Shown here one piece after another: positions 34,467 to 45,974 of a DNA stretch of 64,000 bases. The translations under genes and the position numbers were made by a program. The notes below the pieces were generated by a model that did not search any database, was not told the DNA's origin, and saw nothing but the letters and a program-made list of their open reading frames with translations. This stretch comes from Cycas panzhihuaensis. Taxonomy: Eukaryota; Cycadophyta. The DNA lies in the NCBI GenBank assembly GCA_023213395.1, contig CM041465.1:202871741-202935740 (forward strand), read 5' to 3'. Within the stretch, counting starts at the first letter, position 1. The number at the start of each line of letters is the position of its first letter.

Positions 34467-35310
34467 TGTTGGAGTCTAAAATGATCCTATGGCTGTGAGA
34501 GGACCAGAGGTAGGTCAGGTAACCTAAGTTGTGTAGGTATAGGCCATACGGAGGTATGCACGAGGCAAAACGGTAGAGAAATCGACATTCTGGGTACATA
34601 TAATAGGTACATACCTAGAATGGGTACGTATGACAGATACGTACCAATGATGGAACAGAAGCAAGTGGAAGTGGTACGTGTGACTCAAAGGGACCAGTGA
34701 AGACCTATTGAGCTACTAGACATATGTACAGATGTATGGATACAAAGAATAATTAATTAAGTACCTAAACAAGTGATTAAGGGAAAAGGTACATATGATT
34801 AAAGGGGTACGATTATGACAGGCAGTCATAATCCTTCATCCAAAAGGTACCAACATGAGTACTTAAGGAGGTACACATGAACCACTAGGTTAGGGTGAGA
34901 GTCGATTATCACAGGTATGCAAAGGTGTGAAAGCCAACACATATGTCAACCAATTGGAGCAGCACTGTATGATAAGTACCATCTGGGTATGCATGTGTAA
35001 CAGAAGGACTGTATGCTGCTAGAATGCTCAGGAATGCATTCCAACCTCTGTGTAAATTGACTTGATTACTTAATAAAAGGAAGAGTTACGTGGAAAGTGG
35101 TGTATTCTTTGTGTTGTGATAATGAATTGATGAATATGTATTAATTTCTGTACTTATGTGCACCATTTTGTGAAATATATGTAAAATATATATGGAATGT
35201 ATGTGAATGACCATGTTGATAGTATCTTGAACTAGACTATAGCACTGTGTAACCTTAACAAGTGAACAGAGGTATCTTGTAAGTGTAATAAGACAGCCCA
35301 GCAATCAACA
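34467..35310 (+). repeat. Element T 3' LTR
   Basis: Starts TGTTGGAGTC and ends CAATCAACA, then TTAAG. Compared with the 5' LTR many GTACG motifs have become GTACA or GTATG, as expected from loss of methylated cytosine. The nearest strong purine run is AGCAGGGGAGGGATA about 75 bases upstream, not adjacent. Confidence 0.95.
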
Positions 35311-35315
35311 TTAAG

Positions 35316-35497
35316 CTTGTCTCTAAATTTGTTAAACTTGATCTTTCTAAGTGCCTTAGTGTATCTTCCACCTGCTCTTCTATGTTGCAATATGTAAATC
35401 TCGCCTGCCTTAACCAATTCTTTGATGAAATGATATTGAGTTTTAATATATTTTATTCTGTATAAAACACCAAATTTCAAGTTATTTGTATGGTCCT
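35316..35497 (-). pseudogene. Element E RNase H fragment between T and G
   Basis: The minus strand reads 'NLKFGVLYRIKYIKTQYHFI', 'KELVKAGEIYILQHR', 'RYTKALRKIKFNKFRDKL', the C-terminal RNase H of Copia ('K-I----HFI---V--GEI ... TKAL---KF-KFRDKL'). Its upstream part is at 49116 onwards and its last residues are left of 24689. Confidence 0.88.
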
Positions 35498-35891
35498 TAT
35501 TGGAGTTAATGATCATCACTCCACTCCCACCTTTCAATCAGGAGTGCACACCTCACTCGCACTAATTTACACATGTAGTTGCTCACATGTAAAGGTAAGT
35601 ATAAGGTAAGGTTAAGTTGATTTGATTTAATTTGAGTTAAGTTATTTGAGTTAAGTTAAGTTATATTTTATTGTTGTTTAAATTTTAGGGGTTGAGGAGT
35701 TTCCTTCCTCTCCTAAATTATATATTTAGAGGGGTGTGCAACCCTGGTGTTTTTAGACAATGCCTACTTTTGGACATTTGTAATGCTCTCTCTAAAATAA
35801 TGGATTAAATACAACGGATTTTCTGTTTATGCAACAATGTATTAATTATGTGTTTATGTTTTTCCCTGTTCTCCACCATTATTTTCTTTCA
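35498..35891 (+). repeat. Element G 5' LTR
   Basis: Collinear with 48736-49110. Internal 'gttaagttgatttgatttaatttgagttaag' quasi-repeats (35610-35670) are longer here than in the 3' copy and account for the length difference. It ends TTTCTTTCA just before the primer site. Confidence 0.9.
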
Positions 35892-35893
35892 TT

Positions 35894-35905
35894 TGGTATT
35901 AGAGC
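35894..35905 (+). promoter_or_regulatory. Element G primer binding site, tRNA-iMet type
   Basis: TGGTATTAGAGC, one base from the consensus TGGTATCAGAGC, two bases after the LTR. Confidence 0.88.
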
Positions 35906-36381
35906 AGAGATTGTTGGGCTATTGCACCTCCATTTGAAATTTTTTGAAGAGTAAGAAGACCTATTAGCATTTTAAAGAAGATTTACTCATAGAAAGCAAA
36001 GATTGGTTATATTCATTTTCTAAAAAAGTTTATTAGTAGTTTCTTGTATTTTTTATTAGAGATCCAATTATTCTTTAGTTATACTTGTGAAATAACAAAT
36101 ATATTTCAAATATTTTTTTAGATCTATATAGGTGCATAACTTCAAACAACAAATATCAAGTTTTCATCACTCTACAGAGGTTTTATCAACAAGTTTTATA
36201 TATTTCTATCAAGTATTTGACCATTTTCAAGTATATTTTGTCCATTTATCCAATATTTTTTTTAGATCTGTGCAAGAGCACAGCTGCAAGTAATATTTAT
36301 TTAAGTTTTATTTAAATCTACTATATATATTCTTCATATCTGCTTATTTTATCAAATATTTGACCATTTTTTGGTTTATTT

Positions 36382-36510
36382 TATTTATATCTGTAATATT
36401 TACTTCAGATCTGTAATATTAGCTTTAGATCTATAATATCTTCTCTAGATCTGTAATATTTTCTTCAGATCTATAATATTTTCTTCAGATCTATAATATT
36501 TGCTTTAGAT
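36382..36510 (+). repeat. Tandem repeat, unit about 22 bp
   Basis: Six or so copies of a unit like TTCTTCAGATCTATAATATT follow one another with few changes. Isolated AGATCTGT copies also occur at 36120, 36265 and 36580, so the array grew from a motif scattered through this leader. Confidence 0.85.
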
Positions 36511-36788
36511 CTGTATATTTTATTAAATATTTGATAATTTCTTAAATATTTGATCCACTTACTCAATATGTTTTTTCAGATCTGTGTAAGTTTTGATGTA
36601 TATTCAGCCTAACAAGCTTTCTGGGAAGTCAAACTATAGTAGATACATCTACTAGAAGAATCTAAAGTCTATTTTTTATAAATTTGCTACAGTTGCATAC
36701 CAAGTTCTTCCTATTTTTTTTCAGATTTAAACATATATTTCTTGGTTCTCTGATATATCTGCTCTAATATAGTTGAAAGATTTCAGAC

Positions 36789-36792
<4 letters not shown>

Positions 36793-36872
<80 letters not shown>
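36793..36872. repeat. (AT)40 microsatellite
   Basis: Forty uninterrupted AT units. The flanking phrase 'gatttcagacacaaata' occurs just before it and again at 36931, so a local duplication of about 150 bp accompanies the run. The frame 36764-36955 is made of this repeat and is not a gene. Confidence 0.97.
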
Positions 36873-36874
<2 letters not shown>

Positions 36875-37434
36875 CTTACTGTTATATTTGGAAAAATTTC
36901 TTGGTTTTATTGTGGCTCTATTGCATAAAGATTTCAGACACAAATACATATACAATTCTTATTTATTTGATATACTTTCTTCAATATTTAAAATTTTTTT
37001 TGGTTTTATTTGTGGCTCCATTGAATCACCAGATTTTTTCATGCTTTTCTATATAAATATAAATTTTTTTGAAATATCTCTTCCATGATTGTATGTTTCT
37101 GTGCACTGAAGCCACTTTATTGCTATAAGTGATCTCTAAAGCCTCCTTTAAAATCAAGTTTCTCTTTAAAAAAAAAATTATGAAGTCTCTTGTCATCATC
37201 TGTTCCACTCGAAACAAGTTCATACACCTTTTTTTGCTTAGGCATTAAGCAAAATAAGCATTGTTGTTGAGAACTTATTGTTAATATGATTTGAACTTAG
37301 GAGAAGCTCCTTATCATATTTATGGGTCTTCTAATTTATAATGAAATAAGGCAGTAGATAACCTGCTTTAATCTAGCTTTAAACATCATCTTTTATTTTC
37401 CTTATTTTCCACTTCATTTTAAATATCTGAGACT

Positions 37435-37746
37435 TAAAGGAATGATGGATCTAGGAGATAAATCACTCACATGCATACAATGGTAATGGAGAATGAAAAA
37501 GAAGATGAAACAAAATATGAGAGCAAGCTTGGAGATGAAAATGAATAATGACTCCCTCCTTGAGATTTTACCTTTTATTATTGAGGGTGAGCATTAGGGT
37601 TAGGATTTTCCCACCTAATAACATGAACCTAAAATTATATCTAAATGTACATAAAATACATTTCATTAAGAGACTAATGCTAATAATATATCCTAAAGTC
37701 ATATAATTAATCTACACAAATGACCTTAATATATTAACCTCTTTCA
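37435..37746 (-). repeat. Element D 3' LTR
   Basis: Pairs with 44587-44896 along its length. Ends (minus strand) are TGAAAGAGG and CATTCCTTTA, the latter a degraded CCTTCCTTCA. On the right it abuts AAGGGTGGGA, the polypurine tract. Confidence 0.92.
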
Positions 37747-38065
37747 ATCCCACCCTTAATGGTGAAAGGTCATTTTGAGAAAATCTATTATATGAGATCT
37801 TCATTTGAGCCTCATTATTACATAAAAATTCTAAATGACACTTTTGTAGGAAAATCCTCATGGGGAATAAAAACCTACGAACTTTCTAAGATCTATAACC
37901 CCTTTTATAAATCAAAATGACTAAGATGGCTCTTTGATGTAGCCTGATAGCCAAGCAACTTAAATGTGTAGTTTAATCTACTGAGTCTCCATATACTGTT
38001 TAGTCATCCCCTATGCCCTATTTAAGTTTTCACAGATTCTGATTTTCTAAAACTAATACAACCCT

Positions 38066-38166
38066 TATCCTTCTGTGCCCACATGGGATTTTCACAAAAA
38101 GGATAGAGCAGAGACTTACTCTTATTCTTCCATGCCCACAAGGGGTTTTCACGAAGAGAATAGAGT
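38066..38166. repeat. Two-copy direct repeat of about 44 bp in element D 3' region
   Basis: The unit 'tgcccacatgggattttcac' plus flanks (38066-38107) is repeated at 38123-38166 with a few substitutions. It lies in the 490 bp between RNase H and the 3' LTR, in which I see no other feature. Confidence 0.7.
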
Positions 38167-38234
38167 ATGATGATCCTATTGCCATCTTCTTTAATTAGTC
38201 AAAGATGGAGGCCCTAAAGCCAAGCTACCTTTGG

Positions 38235-38980
38235 AATTGTTCAAACTTTAAATTTGCAATGGTTTGATGAAGATATCAGCTTGATGAAGATATCGGCCAC
38301 TTGATCTGCTATGGGGTAGTATTCCAGTTGAATTATACCGTCATGAATGAGTTCTCTAATTCTATAAACTTTCATACTTATGTATTTGGTATGATCATGA
38401 AATATAGGATTTTTCACCATGCAGATTATTGATTGATTATTCATATGAAGACTCGCAGGACTTGCTTGGGTGATATTCAATGTTTCCAATAATTTTCTCA
38501 ACCATATCACCTCTTTACTGGTCTTAGAAGCAGCAATGTATTCAGCTTCGACAGTTGAATCTACAACTATCTTATGTCATCTAGATCTCTATGATATTGG
38601 TGTTGTTCCAAGAAATGTTACATACCCAGATATAGATCTTCTTATATCTTTATCTCCTATAAAGTCTAAGTCTGTGTATGCAAAAAGCTTGAAGTCTGAA
38701 TTAGGTTCATACAACAGACCATATTTGTTGGTCGTCTTAAGGTATCTCAACACTCACACTGTTGCTTGCCAATGATTCTGCTTAGGATTTGTCATGTAAC
38801 AAGCAAGAATGCTGATAGAGTATGTAATATCTGGCCTCGTATTAGTAGTGTAGATGAGACTACTTACAAGTTTTCTGTAGAGTATTACGTCTGCCTCCCT
38901 AGTGTCACCTTTAGCTGAGAGTTTGGTATTAGGGTCCATAGGCAACATCACTAGTCGAGTATCTTCTAACTAAAACTTGG
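38235..38980 (-). pseudogene. Element D RNase H
   Basis: Minus-strand frames give 'LPMDPNTKLSAKGDTREADV', 'YRKLVSSLIYTTNTRPDITY' and 'ACYMTNPKQNHWQAT' (38754-38951), then 'MIWLRKLLETL', 'LHMNNQSIICMVKNPIFHDH' and 'KYISMKVYRIRELI', ending 'ADQVADIFIKLI' (38241-38510). The acidic position expected in 'CDN-SAI' reads 'MNN', so an active-site residue is lost. Confidence 0.88.
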
Positions 38981-39950
38981 TTAAAAGATTGTTGATGTAT
39001 TTTTCTTGAGAGAAGGAAAAATTTTCCATTATTTTGTGTTACTTCAATTCCTAAGTAATATTTCATCAAATCAAGGTCTGACAATTCAAACATTTTACCA
39101 AGGTCCTTTTTTAGCTGGCTTATTGTCTATTCACTATTACCCATTACTAACATGTCATCTACAAAGATTATAAGATAAGTGACTTTATCCTTATGGCACT
39201 TGATGAACAATGTTCTATCAATATCTTGGTAGTCATAAACCTCGTATCTAAGTTGCCTCATTCTTTCAGACAACTTGGCAAACCAAGCATGAGGGGCTTG
39301 TTTAAGGCCGTACAAGGACTTTCTGAGCCTGCAAACCTTATGCTCTTGACCTTCGATCTTATATCCTTCTAGCTGAGCTGTGTAAATTTCTTCTTCAATA
39401 TCTCCATTGAGAAATGTGATCTTAATATCGAGTTGGTGGATTTTCTAACCCTATTGAGTAGCTAAAGCTACAAGAGTTCTAATTGTAAGCCACTTAGTTG
39501 TAGGTGCAAAGACTTCAGTGTAGTTGATGCCTTCCCTTTGTGTAAATCCTTTAGCTACTAGCCTTGCCTTGTGTTTTTCAAGGGTGTCGTATGATCTATA
39601 TTTGTTTTCGAACACCCATTTATTTTGAACTACCTTTCTACCAAGTGGTAGATTAACGAGCTCCCATGTACCATTCTTGATAAGAGATTGGTACTCTATA
39701 TTCATGGCATTTCTCCAAGTTGTATGCTTTATAGCTTCTTGGTACGTTAAGAGCTCTTCATTAAGAGTAAGGTGCAGTTCTATTGGTTCAAGCTTAGTAT
39801 ATAATGATTCATGCATCCTTGCTCTATGGGCACTTTGAGTGTCAGTTTTGCCCACCTCATCTAGTCGTATATCCTTATTAAGCTGGTGGGCTTCTCGAGA
39901 TCCTCGAGTTGGGAATGATATCCTCATTTCCCCAACTTCTTAGTTCTTAT
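38981..39950 (-). pseudogene. Element D reverse transcriptase
   Basis: The open minus-strand piece 39451-39927 reads 'HTTWRNAMNIEYQSLIKNGT', 'WELVNLPLGRKVVQNKWVF', 'KHKARLVAKGFTQREGINY' and 'EVFAPTTKWLTIRTLVALA'. The next piece, 39127-39315, reads [12 protein letters not shown] and LIIFVDDMLVMGN, so the catalytic box is F-V-D-D with both aspartates kept. A stop and a shift near 39440 separate the two. This is standard Copia RT architecture. Confidence 0.93.
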
Positions 39951-40189
39951 CATATTCATCAAAATGATTATTTTGTGAGGAGGATGTTAATGCACTTAAG
40001 GAAGATGGTCCTTATACCATTATTTTGCCTTTATCAATTGAAGGTGGAGAGGATGATTCTTCTATAATAGCTCTCCCTTTGTCAACTCTGCTATCTTTAA
40101 AAGATGGTACTAGATATGCACACATTGGTTTAGAGTCATAACTTGTATCCTCCAAGGCTTTATTGTCAACTTCTAACATTTAGAGTAAT

Positions 40190-41130
40190 TTATGTATGTT
40201 CCCCCCTAAATTTTAAAATCTGAACATCATACTTGATAACATTATTATAGTGGCGTAAGGGTACTTTGGAGTCTAGTTTAAGTAATTGATCCTCTATCTC
40301 CACAAAAATGACATCTCTGGTAACCATCATTTTTCGTTGTGAAAGTATGAAGACCTTATACCTTTTCTTATCCATAGGATATCCAACAAAGATACCTTTA
40401 AGTGCACTTGGTTGGAGTTTATTTCGATATGCATCCAAAATATGGGCATAGCATGTAGAGCCAAAAATTTTAAAGTAGTAAACAATAGGGGCTTGTCCTG
40501 ACCATTTTTCATTAGGTGATTGTACTTCCTTTGATGGGCTAACAACATTGATACAATAAACAGTTGTTTAGATTACTTCAACCTAAAGATAGGCAGGTAC
40601 ATTTTTGTATATTAACATAGCACGAGCCATGTTCATGTACTTGACAACTCCATTTTATTGTGGGGCACCTGCTACTGTTGTTTGATGCTTGATGCCATTG
40701 TCTAGAAGATAAATTTCAAACTCATCTGAGGTATATTCGCCACCATTATCAGTTCGAAGACATTTGAGTTGATAACCTGACTCTTTTTTAGTGAGGGCTC
40801 TAAATTCCTTGAATATATGAAATGCTTTATCTTTCTTGTGTAAAAAAGCTACCTATACTTTTCTAATGAAATCATCAATAAAAGAGATGTAATATAGCTT
40901 GCCCTTTAGTGAAGGAATGGGCATTGGCCCGCATAAATTAGAGTGTACCAATTGTAATGGAGGGCTCGATTTCCACTAACTTTTAGGAAAGGGTTATCGA
41001 TAAGATTTGGCAATAATACAAGCTTCACATTTAAAGGGCTTAGAGGAAAACTTGGGAAGGTTTGGAAGAGTGTTAGAAATATCTCTAAGTCTATCAATGT
41101 GAATATGACCCATGCAAACATGCCAAAGAG
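40190..41130 (-). pseudogene. Element D integrase
   Basis: Zinc region on the minus strand near 41010-41115: 'WHVCMGHIHIDRLRD' and 'CEACIIAKSYR' (H-H-C-C). The core includes a damaged 'VHS' stretch near 40930 and 'LRTDNGGEYTSDEFE' as inferred from 40715-40760, then 'VFVGYPMDKKRYKVF' and 'VTRDVIFVEIEDQLL' at 40190-40438, the end of the Copia integrase. Frames alternate often, so the enzyme is dead. Confidence 0.85.
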
Positions 41131-41236
41131 ATTCTAGTGACAACATTGGATGGGTCAAGATGGAATTAAATGCAAATTCTTCATCAGCACAAGGGCTTTG
41201 GGCACAATGGGCTTCAGAAGATGGAGAGCCATTCAG

Positions 41237-41900
41237 TCAAAAGAGTTTATTAGAGAGATGTCCAGTCAAAACCACCTGATTAGTTGGAGGGTGAATAACA
41301 TGGAGAGTTTGGTCATTTGCAGTTACACTTAGATCAAATCTACGAGAGACAAGTATGGATAAAGAGAGTAGGTTTTGTTTGAGATTGGGTATATATAAGA
41401 CATCAAGTAATATAAAATCCTCTAAGATTGGGAGTTTCAGGCAAATGTTGCCAATTCCTTCAATAGGTTGTTGTGATTTATCAGCAATGTGAACAACTCC
41501 TTGAACATTTGAGTCAAATGTTTGATGTAGACTATGATTACACGTCATATATTGAGTTGCTCATGTGTCCATGATGTGGTCCATCGATTGAAGCCACACT
41601 ATTGGCAATTCCAATAGGGCTTGGCATTAGTGAAGGGAATTCACAAGTGATATATCCACACTGAGCTTCAAAGTATCTCTTTGTTTGGTCAATGATATTT
41701 AATGTTAAAGATCCCTCAATTCTTTGAATATGTGCTTGTACAAAACTTGCATGACTAAAGGATTCTTCACAAGTTTCTTCAACATTATGAGCTCCATGTT
41801 TTGGTTGGAACTTGGCCAACTTATAAGTGGCACTTCTATAATTTTTTACTAAGTGTCCTTTACAGTTACACCGATCACACATAATAGTTTGATTACCAAT
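41237..41900 (-). pseudogene. Element D gag C-terminus and protease
   Basis: A zinc knuckle CDRCNCKGHLVKNY at 41840-41882 has Tyr for the last Cys. The protease site near 41560 reads 'IMDT-ATQYMT' where the dash is a TGA stop in place of the glycine of D-T-G, so the active site itself is destroyed. The frame 41237-41548 continues 'GVVHIADKSQQPIEGIGNIC', 'LLDVLYIPNLKQNLLSLS', typical of the stretch after Copia protease. Confidence 0.88.
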
Positions 41901-41979
41901 CCCTGAAGAGGTACTAGTTTAGCCTAACTATCTTACTCTTTGTTGAGGTAGCTCTTGGCCTTGAGACTGTCGAGGCTAT

Positions 41980-42776
41980 GATTAAGGGTTTGATTGACCT
42001 TGTAGATGATTTCCCATATTTCTTCCTCTTCCTCTTGCTTGGTTATTTCGTCTACCATGAGAGGGACCTTGATTTTTTGTGTAGAAAACTTCTTCTTCTA
42101 CCTCAAAGGCTGCATCTAAAAGAGAGTCAGTGGCTACAAAGTTTGTATCAAATTTCTTGTCAAATTCTATGAACTTCTCGGCAAGTGCTTCGAAGTTGAG
42201 TGTCTTCAATGTTCTACTTTATTAAAGACTTCCAAGCAAGTTTTTATAATCAGGCACATGTAAACATGACTAGATCAAAAATGCCCAAGTGATGCATTGG
42301 GTCTTAAAGTCTTTGTCAATTACCTGTTTGATTAGTCGAAGAAGATTTATTATCTCATGAGCTCATCCCTTCTGCATTTTTAATTTGTTCATTTTCAAAA
42401 CAAGATGAACAAATTCTAAATCTAACTTTGTATCAAAGTTCTTTTTGAGAACTTCTAGGACCTTCCAGGCTGTATCATATTGCTCTTCATTTATCAAGTT
42501 ATGCAAGGAGTGATCAATGAATAACAAAATTTCTATAAGAATCTTTTCATCATCTATCTCCCATTGTAGTTTAGCTGTAGCATTTGTAGGAGTTGTTGGG
42601 GCAGATCCATCAGAAGTAGTTGTTGTAGTTATTGTTGGTATGCTAGATATAGGCTACAAGTGGGCTCTCCAAAGGCCTTCGTACTTTGTAGCATTTTTAA
42701 TTCTAGTGTACCATAGATCCCAATTTTCCTTGCCTTTAAATATGTAGCTAATATTTTACTTAAATTGAGATGACAT
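41980..42776 (-). pseudogene. Element D gag
   Basis: Starts at a methionine at 42774-42776 and reads 'FKGKENWDLWYTRIKNATKY' (the 'F-G-N---W' start of Copia gag). It ends with an open piece at 41982-42209 ('FEALAEKFIEFDKKFDTN ... SHGRRNNQARGRGRN'), the basic Arg/Gly-rich RNA-binding tail. Between them several shifts occur around 42240-42600. Confidence 0.85.
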
Positions 42777-44572
42777 GATGATGATGAAGAAGTAGAAGAG
42801 ATGATAGAAGTATGTGCCACTAACACGTGTGGCTGATGTTTCATACCACTAACCTCTCACTTATGTCCAAATGTAAGTGGGGTTTCAATGCCTAAGGCTT
42901 CTAGTATACGATTAGGGCCTTCTCCCGAGATACCTGCACCTGCGCTTGGTGATGAAATCCAAATCATAGTGGAGCAAAAGTACTCACAGTCCTCATCTAG
43001 TTCATCAATGAGTAGCTATATACCTCCTCTGAAGAGTCAAATGGTACTGTGTATCCCACGGCTATGATGGATATTGGACCAGGTTAATTTTAATCTTGCA
43101 TTAAGGTTTTTAATTTTTTTGGGTGGTTATCAGGATTATCCCTAATTGGAGGTCGTAGGTATGGCTAACCTATCTCTCCACCACTATTTTGGTTAAGACT
43201 AGATATAGTATGAAACTCACACCTCCCTTAAGGCCTGGACTTTAGCCAACCTTAGTCTATTTCAACCAAGGTGAGTATGCATACAAGTCAAGAACTGACA
43301 ATATATATCGTACAGATGAGATTCTTTTTAAGAATAGTGTAAGATGTTTTCATATAATTGAAAACTAGAATGAAAAGTTGCCAAATAACCTTACTTATTT
43401 TTCGTGGTTACCTTGTTATTATTGCTACTTTTGTGATACTTTATGCTATGTGTGCAAATAGAAAAAGTATGCTAGATTTAGCATGGGAACTAGATGTTGC
43501 TTCTAATCCAAGGTTTCCCTCGCTTTAGTATAATATTTTTAAATATACTTTTGGAAGTTTTGATATAAAATCCACAGTGGGCTAAAAAGTGAATCAACTT
43601 GCTGTTAAAATACTATTTTTTCTGAATCTATATGCATGCTATTTTACCCTATTTTGTGATTATTTCACAAAATTTACAAATAATGATAAATGGGCATAAT
43701 TTTTTAAAAATTATAACTATGAAGGCCTAAATGATGAAATCTAAATTTATGATAGAAGGAAAAAGTGCTTAGAATATCATTTCTGATAGGTTTATGAAGT
43801 CATATTTCTAAAAAGGCACAAAAAATAATTCTGCTCACAAAAGCATCAAAGTAAAATCCTTCCAGATCAACTGTCTCAGAATCTTAAGTTCAATATATAA
43901 AAAGTTATGTTTTGACATATACATTAACTTTACCTTATGCATAATGTGTAAAATCTACCAAAAAATTGGCCAAAATACCCTTGCAACATCCTTTATGGGG
44001 TTGAATAGGCAAAATCAGTAACCGTGAGAAAACTGCATAGATCTCACTAACCAGTGGATAAAATTTGATGAGATTTATCTTAAACTAATCCTAAGACATA
44101 AATCTACTAGATCCTTTAATAAAGATTACAGATGTTTAGCTAATAATTAAAGGATTTCATTAGAAAAGGTACTTTAAATCACTTATCCATAAATTGTATC
44201 CTTTTGTCATAGCCAAAACTTATTATTTTAGGCTGAATATAATGTTTCTCTAGAAGAAAAAAATGATCCTCTAGTCAAAGTGACCTTTTATGCTAAATTT
44301 CATCAAAATCTGAGATGGTCAAGTTTTTATGAAATTTCAGGCCTTTAATGCTTCCGGGACTGTTTCGACAGCTGAACGACTTTAAAAACCTATATTCTTC
44401 ACCTCTAAATTTCTGCACACATATATAAATCAAAAATATACAAAATACAATAATTTTAAGCTCTCAAGATGTTGAAAAATAATGAATGCACTCATAATAC
44501 TTTATATTGAAAGTGAAGAAAAGGTAAACATGACTCTATGTAAGTGGAATGGAGTGAATAGATCGCCTTCTA
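42777..44572 (-). other. Long 5' leader of element D
   Basis: About 1.8 kb with no recognised domain on either strand. It varies from moderately GC-rich (42880-43270) to AT-rich (43550-44250). Near 44345-44380 it holds 'gacagctgaacgac', within a short GC-richer island. No long open frame. Confidence 0.6.
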
Positions 44573-44584
44573 GCTCTGATACCA
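44573..44584 (-). promoter_or_regulatory. Element D primer binding site, tRNA-iMet
   Basis: On the minus strand this reads TGGTATCAGAGC, a perfect match to the plant initiator methionine tRNA complement, two bases from the LTR. Confidence 0.93.
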
Positions 44585-44586
44585 CA

Positions 44587-44896
44587 TGAAGGAAGGATGG
44601 ATCTAGGATATAAATCACTCATGCACACAATGGCAATGGAGAATAAAAAATAAGATGAAACAAGATATGAGAGCAAGCTTGGAGGTGAGAATGAATAATG
44701 ACTCCCTCCTTGAGATTTTGCCTTTTATTATTAAGGGTGAGCATTAGGGTTAGGATTTTCCCGCCTAATAACATGAACCTAAAATTACATCTAAATACAC
44801 ATAAAGTGTATTTTATTAAGAGACTAATACTAACAATATATCCTAAGGTCACATAATTAATCTACACAAATAACCTTGATACATTAACCTCTTTCA
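44587..44896 (-). repeat. Element D 5' LTR
   Basis: Collinear with 37435-37746; on the plus strand it begins TGAAGGAAGGATGG next to the primer site and ends CCTCTTTCA. Confidence 0.92.
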
Positions 44897-45974
44897 AAAC
44901 CCAACAGATTGAAACTAATAAAATTTATAAAATATCTTCATAGACTATATATTTTCTAACACTCAATCTTAAATACACTCAACCATTTAAGGCATATAAA
45001 CTTCATAAAATAACCACAAAAAATAATAAATATTTACTTTATAATTACCCTAGTCTAGAACATCAAATATTATAGACAAGATGCACAGAAGCCAATCCAT
45101 ATAACATATTACATTCACATCCAAGATACAAGATTTGAGCAACTCCTTTTATTTTGAAAGAGGGGAAACTGTAACTGACTCTCTCAGAACCAAATTCAGC
45201 GCCAAGAGGTACTACATAGATAACTAAGCAACAAAATAGAGCCAATAATAAATCATAGTAGTCAACAGAACTAGCCTACAATAAATGACATATAAAAGAG
45301 ATCTTATATACCTTTGAAAATACAAAATCATGGCCTTCTATGTGCCGCAACTGCTACTCAATAACCATCATTGATAACTTCCAATTAATTACATTCTTTA
45401 CAAAAAGAATACAACAAAATTATTAAGAATATATTGGAATCTTCCATCAAGATTGCAATCCTAACAAAGCCATTGCAATCCACTTTTGAATAGTTAGTTG
45501 AATAGCAATCCATCCAAAGCAATTGTGATCCACTTATATGTAGATTTCCAAACTGTGATCCAATCCAAATGAATACAGTCTACTTCTATACAATCCTCAT
45601 AGTCACGATCCTTCCTGAATGAATGCGGTCTACTTGTGCAGTTCCGTGCAATCTCTGGCCACCATTGGTGGTGCAATCACCGCCATTGCACAAGTTGTGA
45701 CAGTCTTAGTCCTCTCAACAGGCAACGTAGAAGAGGTGTCTCTCAATTCCATGGTTCATTGAGGAGGCCTTAGAAACCTGTTGTCCTTAGAAGTAAATAC
45801 GTTCTAGTTCTAAAGCCTCTAAATTTAATTGCAACTCATCCTTTGTAGGATTTCGAATAATCTAAATCTCTAAACATCCGGTAATAGAGAGTTCTACAAG
45901 CCTGTTGAGAGTTCAATCCTCCCCAGCCTTCAAATATTTATCTTTCCTAGTAGAGGCACTAGAGAATGAATTGC
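44897..45974. other. Element G interior, no gene recognised
   Basis: AT-rich up to about 45060, then more balanced. At 45470-45700 there are quasi-repeats around 'gcaatccatccaaagcaat' and 'gatccaatccaaatgaat'. The minus-strand frames 45063-45245 and 45494-45676 match nothing. Confidence 0.45.

Larger units (their letters stand above)
24689..35310 (+). mobile_element. Ty3/gypsy element T, complete structure
   Basis: LTRs of 845 and 844 bp (24689-25533, 34467-35310) are flanked by the target duplication TTAAG (24684-24688, 35311-35315). On the plus strand it carries gag, protease, reverse transcriptase, RNase H and integrase in the Ty3/gypsy order, then a repeat array and an extra sense reading frame before the 3' LTR. 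The primer site is of the tRNA-Asp type, which together with the extra 3' frame places it near the Tat/Athila (OTA) branch rather than chromoviruses; no chromodomain is seen. Stop codons are numerous, mostly TAG. It inserted into the last codons of element E RNase H. Confidence 0.95.
37435..44896 (-). mobile_element. Copia element D, complete, minus strand
   Basis: LTRs of 312 and 310 bp (37435-37746, 44587-44896), a primer site at 44573-44584, a purine tract next to the left LTR, and gag, protease, integrase, RT and RNase H in order on the minus strand. It sits within element G. The target duplication is poor: AGACT on the left and AAACC on the right differ by two transitions. The leader between primer site and gag is about 1.8 kb, and about 490 bp separate RNase H from the 3' LTR. 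No coding part is intact. Confidence 0.92.

Noticed and set aside
36764-36955. Open frame of alternating Tyr-Ile
   Set aside because: It is the (AT)40 microsatellite.
37430-44901. Target-site duplication of Copia D
   Set aside because: AGACT and AAACC agree at only three of five bases; this could be decay but is too weak to call.
45494-45676. 60-codon minus-strand frame downstream of the PPR exon as a further exon
   Set aside because: It arises from 'gatccaatccaaa'-like quasi-repeats and has no PPR spacing.
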